From: an uncultured Lachnospiraceae bacterium
Lineage (GTDB): Bacteria > Bacillota > Clostridia > Lachnospirales > Lachnospiraceae
Direction: 5' to 3'
NCBI GenBank assembly: GCA_900554415.1
Contig: USGU01000003.1
Span: forward strand, 1-64,000
Length of the DNA stretch: 64,000 bases
Positions 33,337-40,602 of this stretch are shown piece after piece. The position numbers were made by a program, and so were the translations under genes. Under the pieces are notes generated by a model. The model had not been told where the DNA came from. It searched no databases and saw only the letters and a list, made by a program, of their open reading frames with translations. Each line of letters starts with the position of its first letter. The stretch's first letter is position 1.

Positions 33337-33912
33337 ATGACAAATGTAGAGGTAATTTTACAAAAATACAGTGAAAATGATATGCAGTTGCTCAAACGAA
33401 TATCACGGTCAATTATTTCCAAGATGAATGATAATTTATCCGATATGGACTATGACGATTTTTACAGTATAGCCAACGAAACTTTATGGAAAGCTTGCGA
33501 AACTTACAGTTCCGACATGGGAGCCACTTTTGAAACTTTCTTGTGTAGCTGTATAAGAAAGAAGTTTTCTACAGAAATCAGAGATAGGCATAGAGAAAAA
33601 CGTGTATTAAATCTGTTAGCCGTTCCACTGGAAGCCAGTGAGAATGAAGAAGGAAATAGTGTACTTGATTCATTATCATCTGATTTCGATACTTTTGAAG
33701 AAGCCATGAAATTGCAGAGCAACAAACAGTTTCAGGACAAAGTGCAACGCTACATTTCGAAGCTTTCCAATCAGCAGGTATCTATATTAAATCTTCTGAT
33801 TGATGGGTATAAACCGAAAGGTATTCAGCAGATTTTAAATATATCTGCCAAGGAATACTCGGTAAATATGAAGATTATGCAGAGTTTCGAAAACGTAAAA
33901 ATTTTATTTTAA
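33337..33912 (+). CDS. Sigma-70-like factor
   Basis: 191 residues. A region-2-like segment (DYDDFYSIANETLWKACETY followed by FETFLCSCIRKKFSTEIRDR) resembles the core-binding and -10-recognition helices of extracytoplasmic-function-type sigma factors. The C-terminal part (LSNQQVSILNLLIDGYKPKG and IQQILNISAKEYSVNMKIMQ) fits region 4, though its recognition helix is diverged. AAGGAG precedes the ATG at 33337. Presence inside a mobile element suggests it redirects RNA polymerase to element promoters; target promoters are unknown. Confidence 0.7.
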   Translation: MTNVEVILQKYSENDMQLLKRISRSIISKMNDNLSDMDYDDFYSIANETLWKACETYSSDMGATFETFLCSCIRKKFSTEIRDRHREKRVLNLLAVPLEASENEEGNSVLDSLSSDFDTFEEAMKLQSNKQFQDKVQRYISKLSNQQVSILNLLIDGYKPKGIQQILNISAKEYSVNMKIMQSFENVKILF

Positions 33913-33930
33913 AGAAAGAAGGATACGAAT

Positions 33931-35025
33931 ATGGAAGCAATTAGAAAAAATACATTTACATTGGAGCAGTATTTAATGGACATCAGCGAAGAAAAAATCA
34001 GAACCGACCAGGACTGTCAGAGACTTTCCGGACAGTGGACTCCTAATATGATTAATGAATTAATCGCTACTGTTTTAACGAAAAATTATATTCCACCTAT
34101 TATTTTAGGAGAAGAAACAACAAACGGAATTACAAGACAATGGATTATAGACGGACTGCAGCGCAGTAGTTCCCTTGCTATGTTCCGGTATGGAAACACA
34201 AGAATTACAAAGAATGTAGAAGAATACATGATTAGTTATCAGCGAAAGGCAAGAGACGAAAACGGAGAAATAAAGCGAGACGCACGTGGTGTAGCTATTT
34301 GGGAGATTGTGAATTTTGATATCCGCAATAAAACCTATGCACAATTACCGGATGAGCTGAAAACTATTTTTAATGGTTATCAGTTGGAAGCTGTTATTCA
34401 TCAAAATTGTACTAATACGGAAATCTCTAAGCTTGTACGCAAATACAACAATCATAGAGCCATGAATTCGGCACAAAAAGCCTTTACCTACATAGATACA
34501 TTTTCAAGGGAAATCAGGGAAATCACAAACAACAGATTTTTCAAAGATATGTATTCTTGCAGAAATAATGACAGAATCAATGGAACATTTGAAAGAGTCA
34601 TTGGTGATATGGTTCTCTTATGTAACTATCCAGACCAGTACAGAAAAGACACAAAGCAAGGCTTCAAATGGTTAAATGAAAATGGTACAATGGCTGATTT
34701 TTACGGACTGGATGATTTACTTACTAGACTGACAGACTCCACGGAAATTACAAGCGAAATAAGAGAACTGTTTAATAGCAAGAATGGTTATATCTTTGTG
34801 GCAGCATTTAAAGCCTTTACTGAATCGGGAAGGGAAGATAAAGATTTCGGAAGATTCTTACATTGGTTTATTAATGGTGGGAACAATACTGAAATCAACG
34901 GTAAGACATGGATGGAATTAGATGGAAAGCATTGTACAAGAGATAACAGAGTAGTTCATGGAAAACTTGATTATTTAGTTGCTCTTACGAATGAGTATTT
35001 CAAAGCAGATACACAAGTAGCATAA
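33931..35025 (+). CDS. DUF262 (ParB/GmrSD N-like) domain protein
   Basis: 364 residues. Shows the DUF262 signature: an early LSGQWTPNMINELIATVL, PPIILGEE, then IIDGLQRSSSLAMF, which corresponds to the DGQQR nucleotide-binding motif, followed by YQLEAVIHQNCTNTEISKLVRKYNN. The same fold forms the N-terminal NTPase of GmrSD-type modification-dependent restriction proteins and is related to ParB/Srx. The DUF1524 HNH domain usually fused at the C terminus is absent, but a separate HNH gene follows 59 bp downstream, so the two may form a split nuclease pair. Phage-borne versions of unknown role also exist. Confidence 0.75.
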   Translation: MEAIRKNTFTLEQYLMDISEEKIRTDQDCQRLSGQWTPNMINELIATVLTKNYIPPIILGEETTNGITRQWIIDGLQRSSSLAMFRYGNTRITKNVEEYMISYQRKARDENGEIKRDARGVAIWEIVNFDIRNKTYAQLPDELKTIFNGYQLEAVIHQNCTNTEISKLVRKYNNHRAMNSAQKAFTYIDTFSREIREITNNRFFKDMYSCRNNDRINGTFERVIGDMVLLCNYPDQYRKDTKQGFKWLNENGTMADFYGLDDLLTRLTDSTEITSEIRELFNSKNGYIFVAAFKAFTESGREDKDFGRFLHWFINGGNNTEINGKTWMELDGKHCTRDNRVVHGKLDYLVALTNEYFKADTQVA

Positions 35026-35032
35026 GGCAAAA

Positions 35033-35050
35033 GGGGAAGGAAACTTCCCC
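35033..35050 (+). other. Intercistronic stem-loop with GAAA tetraloop
   Basis: Perfect 7-bp stem GGGGAAG (35033-35039) / CTTCCCC (35044-35050) with a GAAA loop, 8 nt after the DUF262 stop codon and 35 nt before the HNH start. No T-run follows. Confidence 0.6.
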
Positions 35051-35084
35051 TACTATAAGAGAAAAGCGAAAGGCAGGACTTATT

Positions 35085-35648
35085 ATGGCAATCGTAATTA
35101 CAAACGGACTTTACTATATAAAATACAATGAAACTGGTGGCATAGTTAAAACGAAAAATATTGATGAAGCTTTCCAGTATGAGGATGTGGAGCACGCTGT
35201 TAAAAAGATAAAGAAAGCAAAAAGTAAGACTAAGGGATATTATATCTATGACACTTGTACTAAATATATTTTATGGAGACGGATGACTAATGAAGAAATA
35301 ACGGAAATGCGAGAAGGGAAAAAGTACAAGAAGAAGCGAAAAACATATCCAGAGAGTACACGGAAATTGATATATCTTCATGCCGGTGGAAGATGTGAAT
35401 TATGCGGCAGAGAAATTTTATTCAAAGATATGACCATAGACCATATAAAACCGCTTTCGATGGGTGGAGAAGATAATGTATCTAATTTGGCTTGTACATG
35501 TGTTGTTTGTAATCATTTAAAAGGGAATGTTCTCCCGGAAAGTTTCTGGAGTAAAATCAATGATATATTCATGTATCAAATGCAGAAAAGATATGGAAAC
35601 CGACTAGTGTGGAAAGTTGCACATAAGTTATTGTTATGTGTTGTGTAA
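35085..35648 (+). CDS. HNH endonuclease
   Basis: 187 residues. The C-terminal half is a canonical HNH nuclease: zinc Cys pair GRCELCGREI, catalytic DHIKPLSMGGEDNVSNLAC and the second Cys pair VCNHLKG. The first His of the motif is in TIDHIKP. The N-terminal 80 residues form a separate small domain (KYNETGGIVKTKNIDEAFQY, then a basic KKIKKAKSKTK) that may bind DNA. It follows a DUF262 protein, which suggests a restriction-like pair, or it may be an independent phage-type HNH. All metal and catalytic residues are present. Confidence 0.85.
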   Translation: MAIVITNGLYYIKYNETGGIVKTKNIDEAFQYEDVEHAVKKIKKAKSKTKGYYIYDTCTKYILWRRMTNEEITEMREGKKYKKKRKTYPESTRKLIYLHAGGRCELCGREILFKDMTIDHIKPLSMGGEDNVSNLACTCVVCNHLKGNVLPESFWSKINDIFMYQMQKRYGNRLVWKVAHKLLLCVV

Positions 35649-35704
35649 AACTTTAGTGACCTTGAAAAGATAGGAAAAATCAATTATAATTGGAGGTGAT
35701 AAAG

Positions 35705-36052
35705 ATGGAAGGTGTGATTGATATGTCAGCAACCACGGTTATTAAAGATATACTAGAAGTAAAAAGTAAATCACAAGCAATGCTTGCGGAAGAAATTAAT
35801 GTTACAAGGCAGAATTTAAGTAATAAAATGAATAGAGATAAATTTTCAGCACTTGAATTAGTAGAAATTGCGGATGCTTTGGGAATGAATTTACTTTTAA
35901 AAGATAAAGAGGATGGAACGGAATATATTATTGATTATCCAAGTGAATTAAAAGGAAAGTCAAAACGTAATATGACTGAAGAAGAAAAAAAAATTGCGCA
36001 GGAAAAATCTATGCAGACTAAGGCGAGAAATGCACATAATATAACAAAATAA
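35705..36052 (+). CDS. Helix-turn-helix (Xre-like) protein
   Basis: 115 residues from the ATG 35705, which follows GGAGGTGAT; an in-frame ATG at 35690 lacks a site. The N-terminal HTH is clear: KSQAMLAEEINVTRQNLSNK and FSALELVEIADALGMNLLL. A beta segment and a basic, charged C-terminal tail follow (KGKSKRNMTEEEKKIAQEKS), longer than in simple repressors. Probably a DNA-binding regulator of the element or a partner of a toxin-antitoxin system. Confidence 0.75.
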   Translation: MEGVIDMSATTVIKDILEVKSKSQAMLAEEINVTRQNLSNKMNRDKFSALELVEIADALGMNLLLKDKEDGTEYIIDYPSELKGKSKRNMTEEEKKIAQEKSMQTKARNAHNITK

Positions 36053-36105
36053 CCAAGTATTAAAAGCAGCGAAATTCAAAGGGATATAATAAGGAGGTAT
36101 GACCT

Positions 36106-36327
36106 ATGACAGCAACTAGAAAAGAAGCTATTGAATTATTGGAAAGAGTACCAGAAGATAAGTTGACGTATGTTATTCAGATTCTAAGCGGTATTGATGG
36201 TTTGATAGGCATATCAGACAGACGAACAAAGCAAATTGATTTAGACCAATTTGTTATGCCTACAACAGAGCGTAGCAAAAATGCTGATGAATATATAAGG
36301 GAGATGAGAGATAATGACAGATTATAA
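36106..36327 (+). CDS. Small antitoxin-like protein, 73 aa
   Basis: Starts TATRKEAIELLERVPEDKLT and ends EYIREMRDNDRL. The N-terminal helix pair resembles small Firmicute proteins often listed as antitoxin-like or DUF2281-like, with a disordered, acidic C-terminal part that could wrap a partner. No protein toxin gene follows; the next features are an antisense-type RNA promoter and a type I toxin on the other strand. AAGGAGG precedes the ATG. The role is uncertain. Confidence 0.5.
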   Translation: MTATRKEAIELLERVPEDKLTYVIQILSGIDGLIGISDRRTKQIDLDQFVMPTTERSKNADEYIREMRDNDRL

Positions 36328-36335
36328 AAGGGCAC

Positions 36336-36364
36336 TTGAAAAATCAAATGCCCTAGTGTATAAT
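36336..36364 (+). promoter_or_regulatory. Promoter of the putative antitoxin RNA
   Basis: TTGAAA (36336-36341) and TATAAT (36359-36364) with a 17-bp spacer. It points to the bidirectional hairpin at 36423-36462, so a transcript of about 95 nt is expected. Confidence 0.75.
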
Positions 36365-36370
36365 CTAATC

Positions 36371-36467
36371 AGAAAGGTAATCGGATGTGAGTCCGATTTG
36401 CCCTCGGTATAAATGTATTATAGAAATAGCATCCACACTTTAGGCGGTACGGATGCTATTTCTTTTT
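36371..36467 (+). ncRNA. Putative type I antitoxin RNA
   Basis: A short transcript is predicted from the promoter at 36336-36364 to the strong hairpin GAAATAGCATCC (36423-36434) / GGATGCTATTTC (36451-36462) followed by TTTTTA. It is antisense to the 3' end of the toxin mRNA transcribed from the opposite strand, including the last codons. This convergent 3' overlap resembles txpA/RatA and bsrG/SR4 of Bacillus. Start and end are inferred, not measured. Confidence 0.6.
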
Positions 36468-36542
36468 ATCATTATGATTATCTATGTAAGATAGTGCCGC
36501 AAAAACTACTAGCAATAAAGTTAAAACTTCCATTGTGTTCAT
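36456..36542 (-). CDS. Type I toxin, holin-like small membrane peptide, 28 aa
   Basis: Reads MNTMEVLTLLLVVFAALSYI with a polar/basic tail DNHNDKKK. The short acidic start, single membrane segment and Lys-rich C terminus match the small 'holin-like toxin' / TxpA-BsrG style peptides. A very strong AAAGGGGGTGAT ribosome binding site (complement of about 36549-36561) precedes the ATG. Its promoter carries an SOS box, and an antisense RNA gene overlaps its 3' end. Such peptides depolarise or damage the membrane when not repressed. Confidence 0.75.
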   Translation of the reverse strand: MNTMEVLTLLLVVFAALSYIDNHNDKKK

Positions 36543-36624
36543 AGGGCATCACCCCCTTTGTAAACTAGAGGGCATCAAATAATCGGAAAATCACATCCTG
36601 CTTTCTTTTCAATTACACAATAGC

Positions 36625-36653
36625 AGTATAACATAAATCGAACGGATGTTCAA
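36625..36653 (-). promoter_or_regulatory. Toxin promoter with SOS box
   Basis: On the minus strand, -35 TTGAAC (complement of 36648-36653) and -10 TATACT (complement of 36625-36630) are 17 bp apart. Within it lies CGAACGGATGTTC (36639-36651, plus strand), an exact match to CGAAC-RNRY-GTTC. The predicted mRNA has a 5' leader of about 75 nt. Confidence 0.75.
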
Positions 36654-36658
36654 ATAAA

Positions 36659-36707
36659 AAGAGGTAAATCTACTATATTATATATAGTGGAAAGACCTCT
36701 TATTTTT
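36659..36707. terminator. Bidirectional terminator between toxin promoter and 36706 gene
   Basis: Arms AAGAGGT (36659-36665) and ACCTCTT (36695-36701), with inner pairing of TACTATA / TATAGTG. On the minus strand it is followed by TTTTTATTTG and so should end the transcript of the 36706-36993 gene; on the plus strand by ATTTTTATG. Confidence 0.7.
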
Positions 36708-36993
36708 ATGACTGCTGCCGGTTCTGCAAGGAATCAACGGCTTCTTTTAATTCCACTTCTTTCCAACGATTACGGACTATCTGTTGTTCCAAATCAGAAA
36801 TACGTTTGGTGGTATATTCTTCCATCCAAGACATAGCGAAGGCAGGAATATACTTTTCAGGAATTTTAAGAAAAATATCGAATAGAAAATTTTCAAATTT
36901 AGAGCAAATCTTATGTAAAAAATCTTTGAAGCGGTTCGGCTTCTGAATCTCAATATTGTTTATGTGTATCAGCTCCTTTAAGTTATGTTTCAT
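36706..36993 (-). CDS. Hypothetical protein, 95 aa
   Basis: Starts KHNLKELIHINNIEIQKPNR, continues with a hydrophobic amphipathic region (FENFLFDIFLKIPEKYIPAF) and ends in a coiled coil (RISDLEQQIVRNRWKEVELK). AAAGGAGCTG precedes the ATG. It resembles a small membrane-associated helical protein; no family recognised. A terminator directly follows its stop codon. Confidence 0.55.
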   Translation of the reverse strand: MKHNLKELIHINNIEIQKPNRFKDFLHKICSKFENFLFDIFLKIPEKYIPAFAMSWMEEYTTKRISDLEQQIVRNRWKEVELKEAVDSLQNRQQS

Positions 36994-37166
36994 TAAGTAT
37001 AACCTATCGGAGATAGGGCTTCAAGCGAAATTGAAATCTGTCTATAAACGTGTCCTTTTATGGAGAATGAATATTATAGGTGGAAGAGTATCTGTAAAAG
37101 TGGCTTTATTATTTACGGATATGTCCATAAATAGAATGGTGTTTTACAAACAGAAAGGATAAAATC

Positions 37167-37820
37167 ATGGGAAGTGAAATGTATGGATACGCAAGGGTAT
37201 CTACGAAAGAACAAAATCTTTCTAGGCAGTTAGAACAGCTTAGAGAATTTGGAATCCCGGAACGAAATATCAGGTGTGACAAAATAAGTGGAAAGACATT
37301 TAATCGGAGAGAGTATAATGCTTTAGTCGGAACAGAGGAAACAGCACCATTATTAAGGGAAGGGGATTTGCTTGTCATAATCAGCTTGGATAGGCTTGGA
37401 AGAAATTATACGGAAATCCGGGAACAGTGGAATTATATTATCAATGACATAGGAGCAGATATTGTTGTGCTTGATATGCCTTTACTGGACACAAGACAAT
37501 CCAGTGATAATCTGGATAAAAGATTCATTGCGGATTTGGTGTTGCAAATACTTTCTTATGTTGCTCAAAAGGAATTGGAAAATACAAGACGTAGACAAAA
37601 ACAAGGAATTAGTGCCATGCCGGTAATTGATGGAAAGAAAACTTCTACAAAAACTGGAAAACCAGTTGGAAGACCTAATGCAGAGTTTCCCGATAATTGG
37701 AAAGAATGTTATGAGAAATGGAGAGTTGGCGAATTAACAGCCGTGAAATGTATGGAAATCTTAAACCTGAAGCGTTCTACTTTTTATAAGCTTGTAAAGA
37801 TTTATGAGAAACAGAAGTAA
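37167..37820 (+). CDS. Serine recombinase (resolvase/invertase family)
   Basis: 217 residues. The catalytic domain starts YGYARVSTKEQN with the nucleophilic Ser at residue 12, and includes LRQ-type LSRQLEQLREFG, IISLDRLGRNYTE (with the conserved Asp/Arg) and the long E helix. The C terminus carries a short HTH (GELTAVKCMEILNLKRSTFY). Length matches small resolvase/invertases, not the large serine integrases. It may resolve multimers or invert DNA within the element; inverted tape-measure fragments nearby make inversion an interesting possibility, but no crossover site was identified. Confidence 0.92.
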   Translation: MGSEMYGYARVSTKEQNLSRQLEQLREFGIPERNIRCDKISGKTFNRREYNALVGTEETAPLLREGDLLVIISLDRLGRNYTEIREQWNYIINDIGADIVVLDMPLLDTRQSSDNLDKRFIADLVLQILSYVAQKELENTRRRQKQGISAMPVIDGKKTSTKTGKPVGRPNAEFPDNWKECYEKWRVGELTAVKCMEILNLKRSTFYKLVKIYEKQK

Positions 37821-37891
37821 TTTTTACGGTAATTTATGGGAGAAACGGAGAAATATTATATGTACGTTATAAGAGAGAAGGGAGTGAGAAC

Positions 37892-38167
37892 ATGAGAAGA
37901 CAAGTAGCCTATAAGCAAGGTTATAAAATGGTAATATGTGGAAAGTTCTATGAAGTATCAGACACTAAAAGAGTCCTGCATTATGGAAATCTTACATATA
38001 AACCTACATTTGATGAAGTGTGGGAAATGATTGTAGAAATGCAATGCCATGGAGAGAATGGCAAATCGTGCAGAAGAAAACCATATATCAGAACTAGGAG
38101 GACAGACCGATGGAGAGAAGAAAGAAAACCACAAGGCAGCAGTGTTTCAGATTCATTATCAGCTTGA
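37892..38167 (+). CDS. Hypothetical protein, 91 aa
   Basis: Starts MRRQVAYKQGYKMVICGKFY with a good GGGAGTGAG site. The first 55 residues look protein-like (VSDTKRVLHYGNLTYKPTFD, VWEMIVEMQ), while the last third is strongly basic (SCRRKPYIRTRRTDRWREER) and overlaps two other frames. The C-terminal part might be a frameshift product. Function unknown. Confidence 0.5.
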   Translation: MRRQVAYKQGYKMVICGKFYEVSDTKRVLHYGNLTYKPTFDEVWEMIVEMQCHGENGKSCRRKPYIRTRRTDRWREERKPQGSSVSDSLSA

Positions 38168-38199
38168 TAGCATTAACTATTTTATGGTGGATTTGGTAA
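38110..38199 (+). CDS. Small hydrophobic peptide, 29 aa
   Basis: Begins MERRKKTTRQQ and continues with one membrane segment (FRFIISLIALTILWWIW) to TAA at 38197-38199. It has the best ribosome binding site of the area, AGGAGG (38096-38101) 8 nt before the ATG, better than either overlapping frame. Positive-inside topology (basic N terminus, hydrophobic rest) is ideal for a single-pass peptide. It lies out of frame inside the end of the 37892 gene and ends before the 38217 gene. Confidence 0.5.
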   Translation: MERRKKTTRQQCFRFIISLIALTILWWIW

Positions 38200-38216
38200 G
38201 GAAAGAGGTGGAAAAC

Positions 38217-38399
38217 ATGGATGAAAATATGAAAAGTCAGGCATTTTGTGATGGTGTAGCCGTTGGAATCAGACTTATTCAAAATAAGGTTGTTACGGCT
38301 CAGAAAGAAGGCAAGCCTATTATGGTTGATGGGGAGTTGTACTATGTGTTTAGTGCGAGAGATAGGTTGAAAATGCTTATAGACAATATCTATAAGTGA
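38217..38399 (+). CDS. Hypothetical small protein, 60 aa
   Basis: ATG at 38217 with AAAGAGGTGG 5-7 nt upstream; reads DENMKSQAFCDGVAVGIRLI and ends DRLKMLIDNIYK. An in-frame extension to 38049 is open but lacks a convincing site and overlaps the peptide above. The C-terminal part (KPIMVDGELYYVFSARDRLK) looks like a small alpha/beta unit. Function unknown. Confidence 0.5.
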   Translation: MDENMKSQAFCDGVAVGIRLIQNKVVTAQKEGKPIMVDGELYYVFSARDRLKMLIDNIYK

Positions 38400-38940
38400 A
38401 AGTGTAATATAAATCAGCGTAAATGGTAGTAAAATCAAGGAAATTGATGGATTTTAGGACAAAACACCTTATCGTATGCTTTATCGTGGAAAATAAGAGA
38501 AGAAAAAGGAATTTTCGAAAAACCTTATAAAATGGGGATTTTTCAAAAGTCAGGTAAATCTGATTTTTTTCGATATTCTGTAAAATTCGGTAAATTTGAG
38601 TGATTTTTGATGGGTTATATGACATCGTAAAAAGCCTTTAAAATAAAGGAAAAGAGGATGTGATAGGTTAAAAAATGATATTTATAGATAATACCTATAA
38701 ATGGTTTAATGATCAATGATATTGATTGATTTTAATATTAAAAGTAATATCGTGATATATAGGTAATCTATATATGTAACAGATAATCACCAATCAAAAA
38801 ACGGATGTGAACCACCCAATGTCAACTGACAGCCTTACACCATATATGTGCCGGAATGTGAAAAAAGGCAGAAATGCTAATCATGCTTATCGAGGAGAAC
38901 GGATGTACCGGAAGAAATAGCACAATAAATATAATCAATA
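38400..38940. other. Gene-poor AT-rich region, possible cis-acting site
   Basis: No credible gene in about 540 bp. The stretch 38480-38780 is very AT-rich and includes two partial repeats with GGTAAAT near 38554 and 38591, an inverted repeat TACCTATA (38692-38699) / TATAGGTA (38758-38765) and an internal ATCAAT-GAT-ATTGAT hairpin (38712-38726). Such features occur at replication origins and recombination sites, but no iteron set or oriT nick motif was recognised. The 38790-38940 part is less AT-rich and may be transcribed as a leader of the next gene. Confidence 0.35.
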
Positions 38941-38955
38941 AAGGAGAAGGAAATC

Positions 38956-39411
38956 ATGCAATCAACATATAAATTTGAGGAATTAGAATCAAGGATTTTA
39001 AATGAAATGAAAGACGTTCAGCAGGAAACAGATTTAAGCGACAGTTATGTGTGGGTCGAATTGGATAATCGAAATTCGAAAATTCCAGAGTATTTGAAAT
39101 CGCTATGTGAGCAGTCAGTAAACGCAACCCTTCAGGAGAATTATGAGAAAACTGGAATTGTATTAACACCTAATGATATTAAGCTGTGTGTTGTACTCAG
39201 CTACAACTCAGCAGACCACTTATTCGAACTTGTTACATATGTAGTCGGTTGTGATGTTAGAGTGGATATTTTAGACCGGAGAACAGATTTGACAGCTTGG
39301 GAATATTTTAAACAAATCAAAATATACTTCTATCAGACCGTATGTCGGGTCATAAATGCAAGAGTGAAAAAAGCAAAAGAAGAACTGTACCTAGATATGG
39401 GTACGCTGTAA
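38956..39411 (+). CDS. Hypothetical protein, 151 aa
   Basis: AAAGGAGAAGG precedes the ATG. The protein reads QSTYKFEELESRILNEMKDV, a central YVWVELDNRNSKIPEYLKSL, then a hydrophobic beta strand IKLCVVLSYNSADHLFELVT and a C-terminal helix (FYQTVCRVINARVKKAKEEL). Soluble alpha/beta protein without recognisable family. No neighbour gives a clear functional clue. Confidence 0.6.
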   Translation: MQSTYKFEELESRILNEMKDVQQETDLSDSYVWVELDNRNSKIPEYLKSLCEQSVNATLQENYEKTGIVLTPNDIKLCVVLSYNSADHLFELVTYVVGCDVRVDILDRRTDLTAWEYFKQIKIYFYQTVCRVINARVKKAKEELYLDMGTL

Positions 39412-39448
39412 TCAAATACATATTATAATAGGAAGAAAGAGGTTCAAA

Positions 39449-39607
39449 ATGGAAGATACAAAAGAATCATTAGAAAACAAGGCAATTGCAAAACAGAATA
39501 TTCTTCGTGCATTGAAAGATGATTTTCCAGAAGATATATTGAAAAAATTGGCTGTTGTTTTTGATAATGTTACGGAAGGGTATACGTTTCGGGGAAAACA
39601 AGAATAG
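39449..39607 (+). CDS. Hypothetical small protein, 52 aa
   Basis: Starts MEDTKESLENKAIAKQNILR and ends TEGYTFRGKQE. GGAAGAAAGAGG precedes the ATG by 6 nt. Charged, helical and soluble. Probably in the same transcript as the preceding gene (37 bp gap). Confidence 0.5.
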   Translation: MEDTKESLENKAIAKQNILRALKDDFPEDILKKLAVVFDNVTEGYTFRGKQE

Positions 39608-39705
39608 TAAAAATTCCTCAGATGTGATATACTAAATTGTCTCATATAGGTATTATGCCTATTTGAAATTGTATTTGTTGTTGGGGAGAAGTCATGGCTG
39701 AAAGG

Positions 39706-40554
39706 TCATGGCTTTTCTTCCTCATCAAAAGTAATTACACCCTGAGATTGAAGTGATTGTAATTCAGCGATTCTATCCTTTGTTTCATCAAGTTTGCTGT
39801 TTAAACTATTTAATTCTTGTGCAGCTTCTTGATATTCGGAGACAGAGGTATTCATTTTCTCGGTGGCACGAGTGAAACCTGTTTGGGAATATTCAAAAAT
39901 CTTCCAAGCTGCAAAGGCAGCACCTATAGCGACAATAATAGGAATATATCCTTTTATACTAGCAAAAAAGCCTTTGATAATGTTCCCGGCTGATTCGAAC
40001 ATACCCGTAGATTTTTCTACATTTTTACCTACATCAATTGCTTTATCTGCAATTTTTTCATAACCATTAGCACCCTCGATTATGGACTTGGTTAAATTTT
40101 TATAGGATTCTTCTGTTGTATTTGCATTTTCTCCAAGTCGCTTTAATGCATCTTTTGCGTTATCACTTACAGTATCGCTTTCCAATAAAGCATTTTTTAG
40201 TTCGTCAACAGATATTGAACCATCTTTTAAAGCTTGTCCCCACGTTAATTTTCCGGTGGCTGCTTTTTCTGCAAAAGTAGCGTCTTTTGCCATAGCAACA
40301 AGCTCGTTTGTTAATGCATCGGTCAATCCCATTGCACTTGCTTTAGCTCTTGTCTGCTCCATAGTAAAATCACTAATGCCAGACGAATCTATCTTAAACA
40401 TACCATTGATTACTTTTTGATCTAATCCGTCTAAATCTGAGAAAGAAGAAGCTTTATTTGCATGAGTATACCGTAATTCATCAATTGAACCAAATAATTT
40501 ACCTAATTCTTTAAACTGCTTGTCATAAAATGAAGAATTGGCATAACTTACAAA
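39706..40554 (-). pseudogene. Phage tail tape-measure protein, internal fragment
   Basis: On the minus strand the frame is open from about 40554 to TGA near 39706. It contains typical tape-measure features: an alternating helical pattern (FKELGKLFGSIDELRYTHAN, KASAMGLTDALTNELVAMAK, TFAEKAATGKLTWGQALKDG), a hydrophobic membrane-like segment (YIPIIVAIGAAFAAWKIFEY) and a coiled coil (LNSLNSKLDETKDRIAELQS). No start codon with a site precedes it, and it stops abruptly in a coiled coil, so both ends are truncated. The matching C-terminal part lies 5 kb away in the opposite orientation (45690-46598). Confidence 0.8.
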
Positions 40555-40566
40555 TTATGTTATAAT
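40538..40566 (+). promoter_or_regulatory. Promoter at a rearrangement junction
   Basis: TTGGCA (40538-40543) and TATAAT (40561-40566) with a 17-bp spacer. The -35 box lies inside the codons of the tape-measure fragment on the other strand, while the -10 box lies beyond its open frame. It is positioned to drive the zinc-ribbon gene at 40603. Confidence 0.65.
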
Positions 40567-40602
40567 CAGATAAAATATTTGTCATTGGAGGAAACTGAAA
40601 TT

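Noticed and set aside
36314..36412. Short 32-codon frame overlapping the end of the 36106 gene
   Set aside because: It coincides with the TTGAAA-17-TATAAT promoter predicted for the antitoxin RNA, has no ribosome binding site of its own and no protein-like pattern.
38049..38216. Upstream extension of the 38217 gene
   Set aside because: The frame is open but has no good ribosome binding site, while the ATG at 38217 has AAAGAGGTGG at normal spacing.
38886..38900. Third SOS box near the 38.9 kb gap (GAACGGATGTAC)
   Set aside because: The second half-site is GTAC, not GTTC, and no promoter overlaps it.
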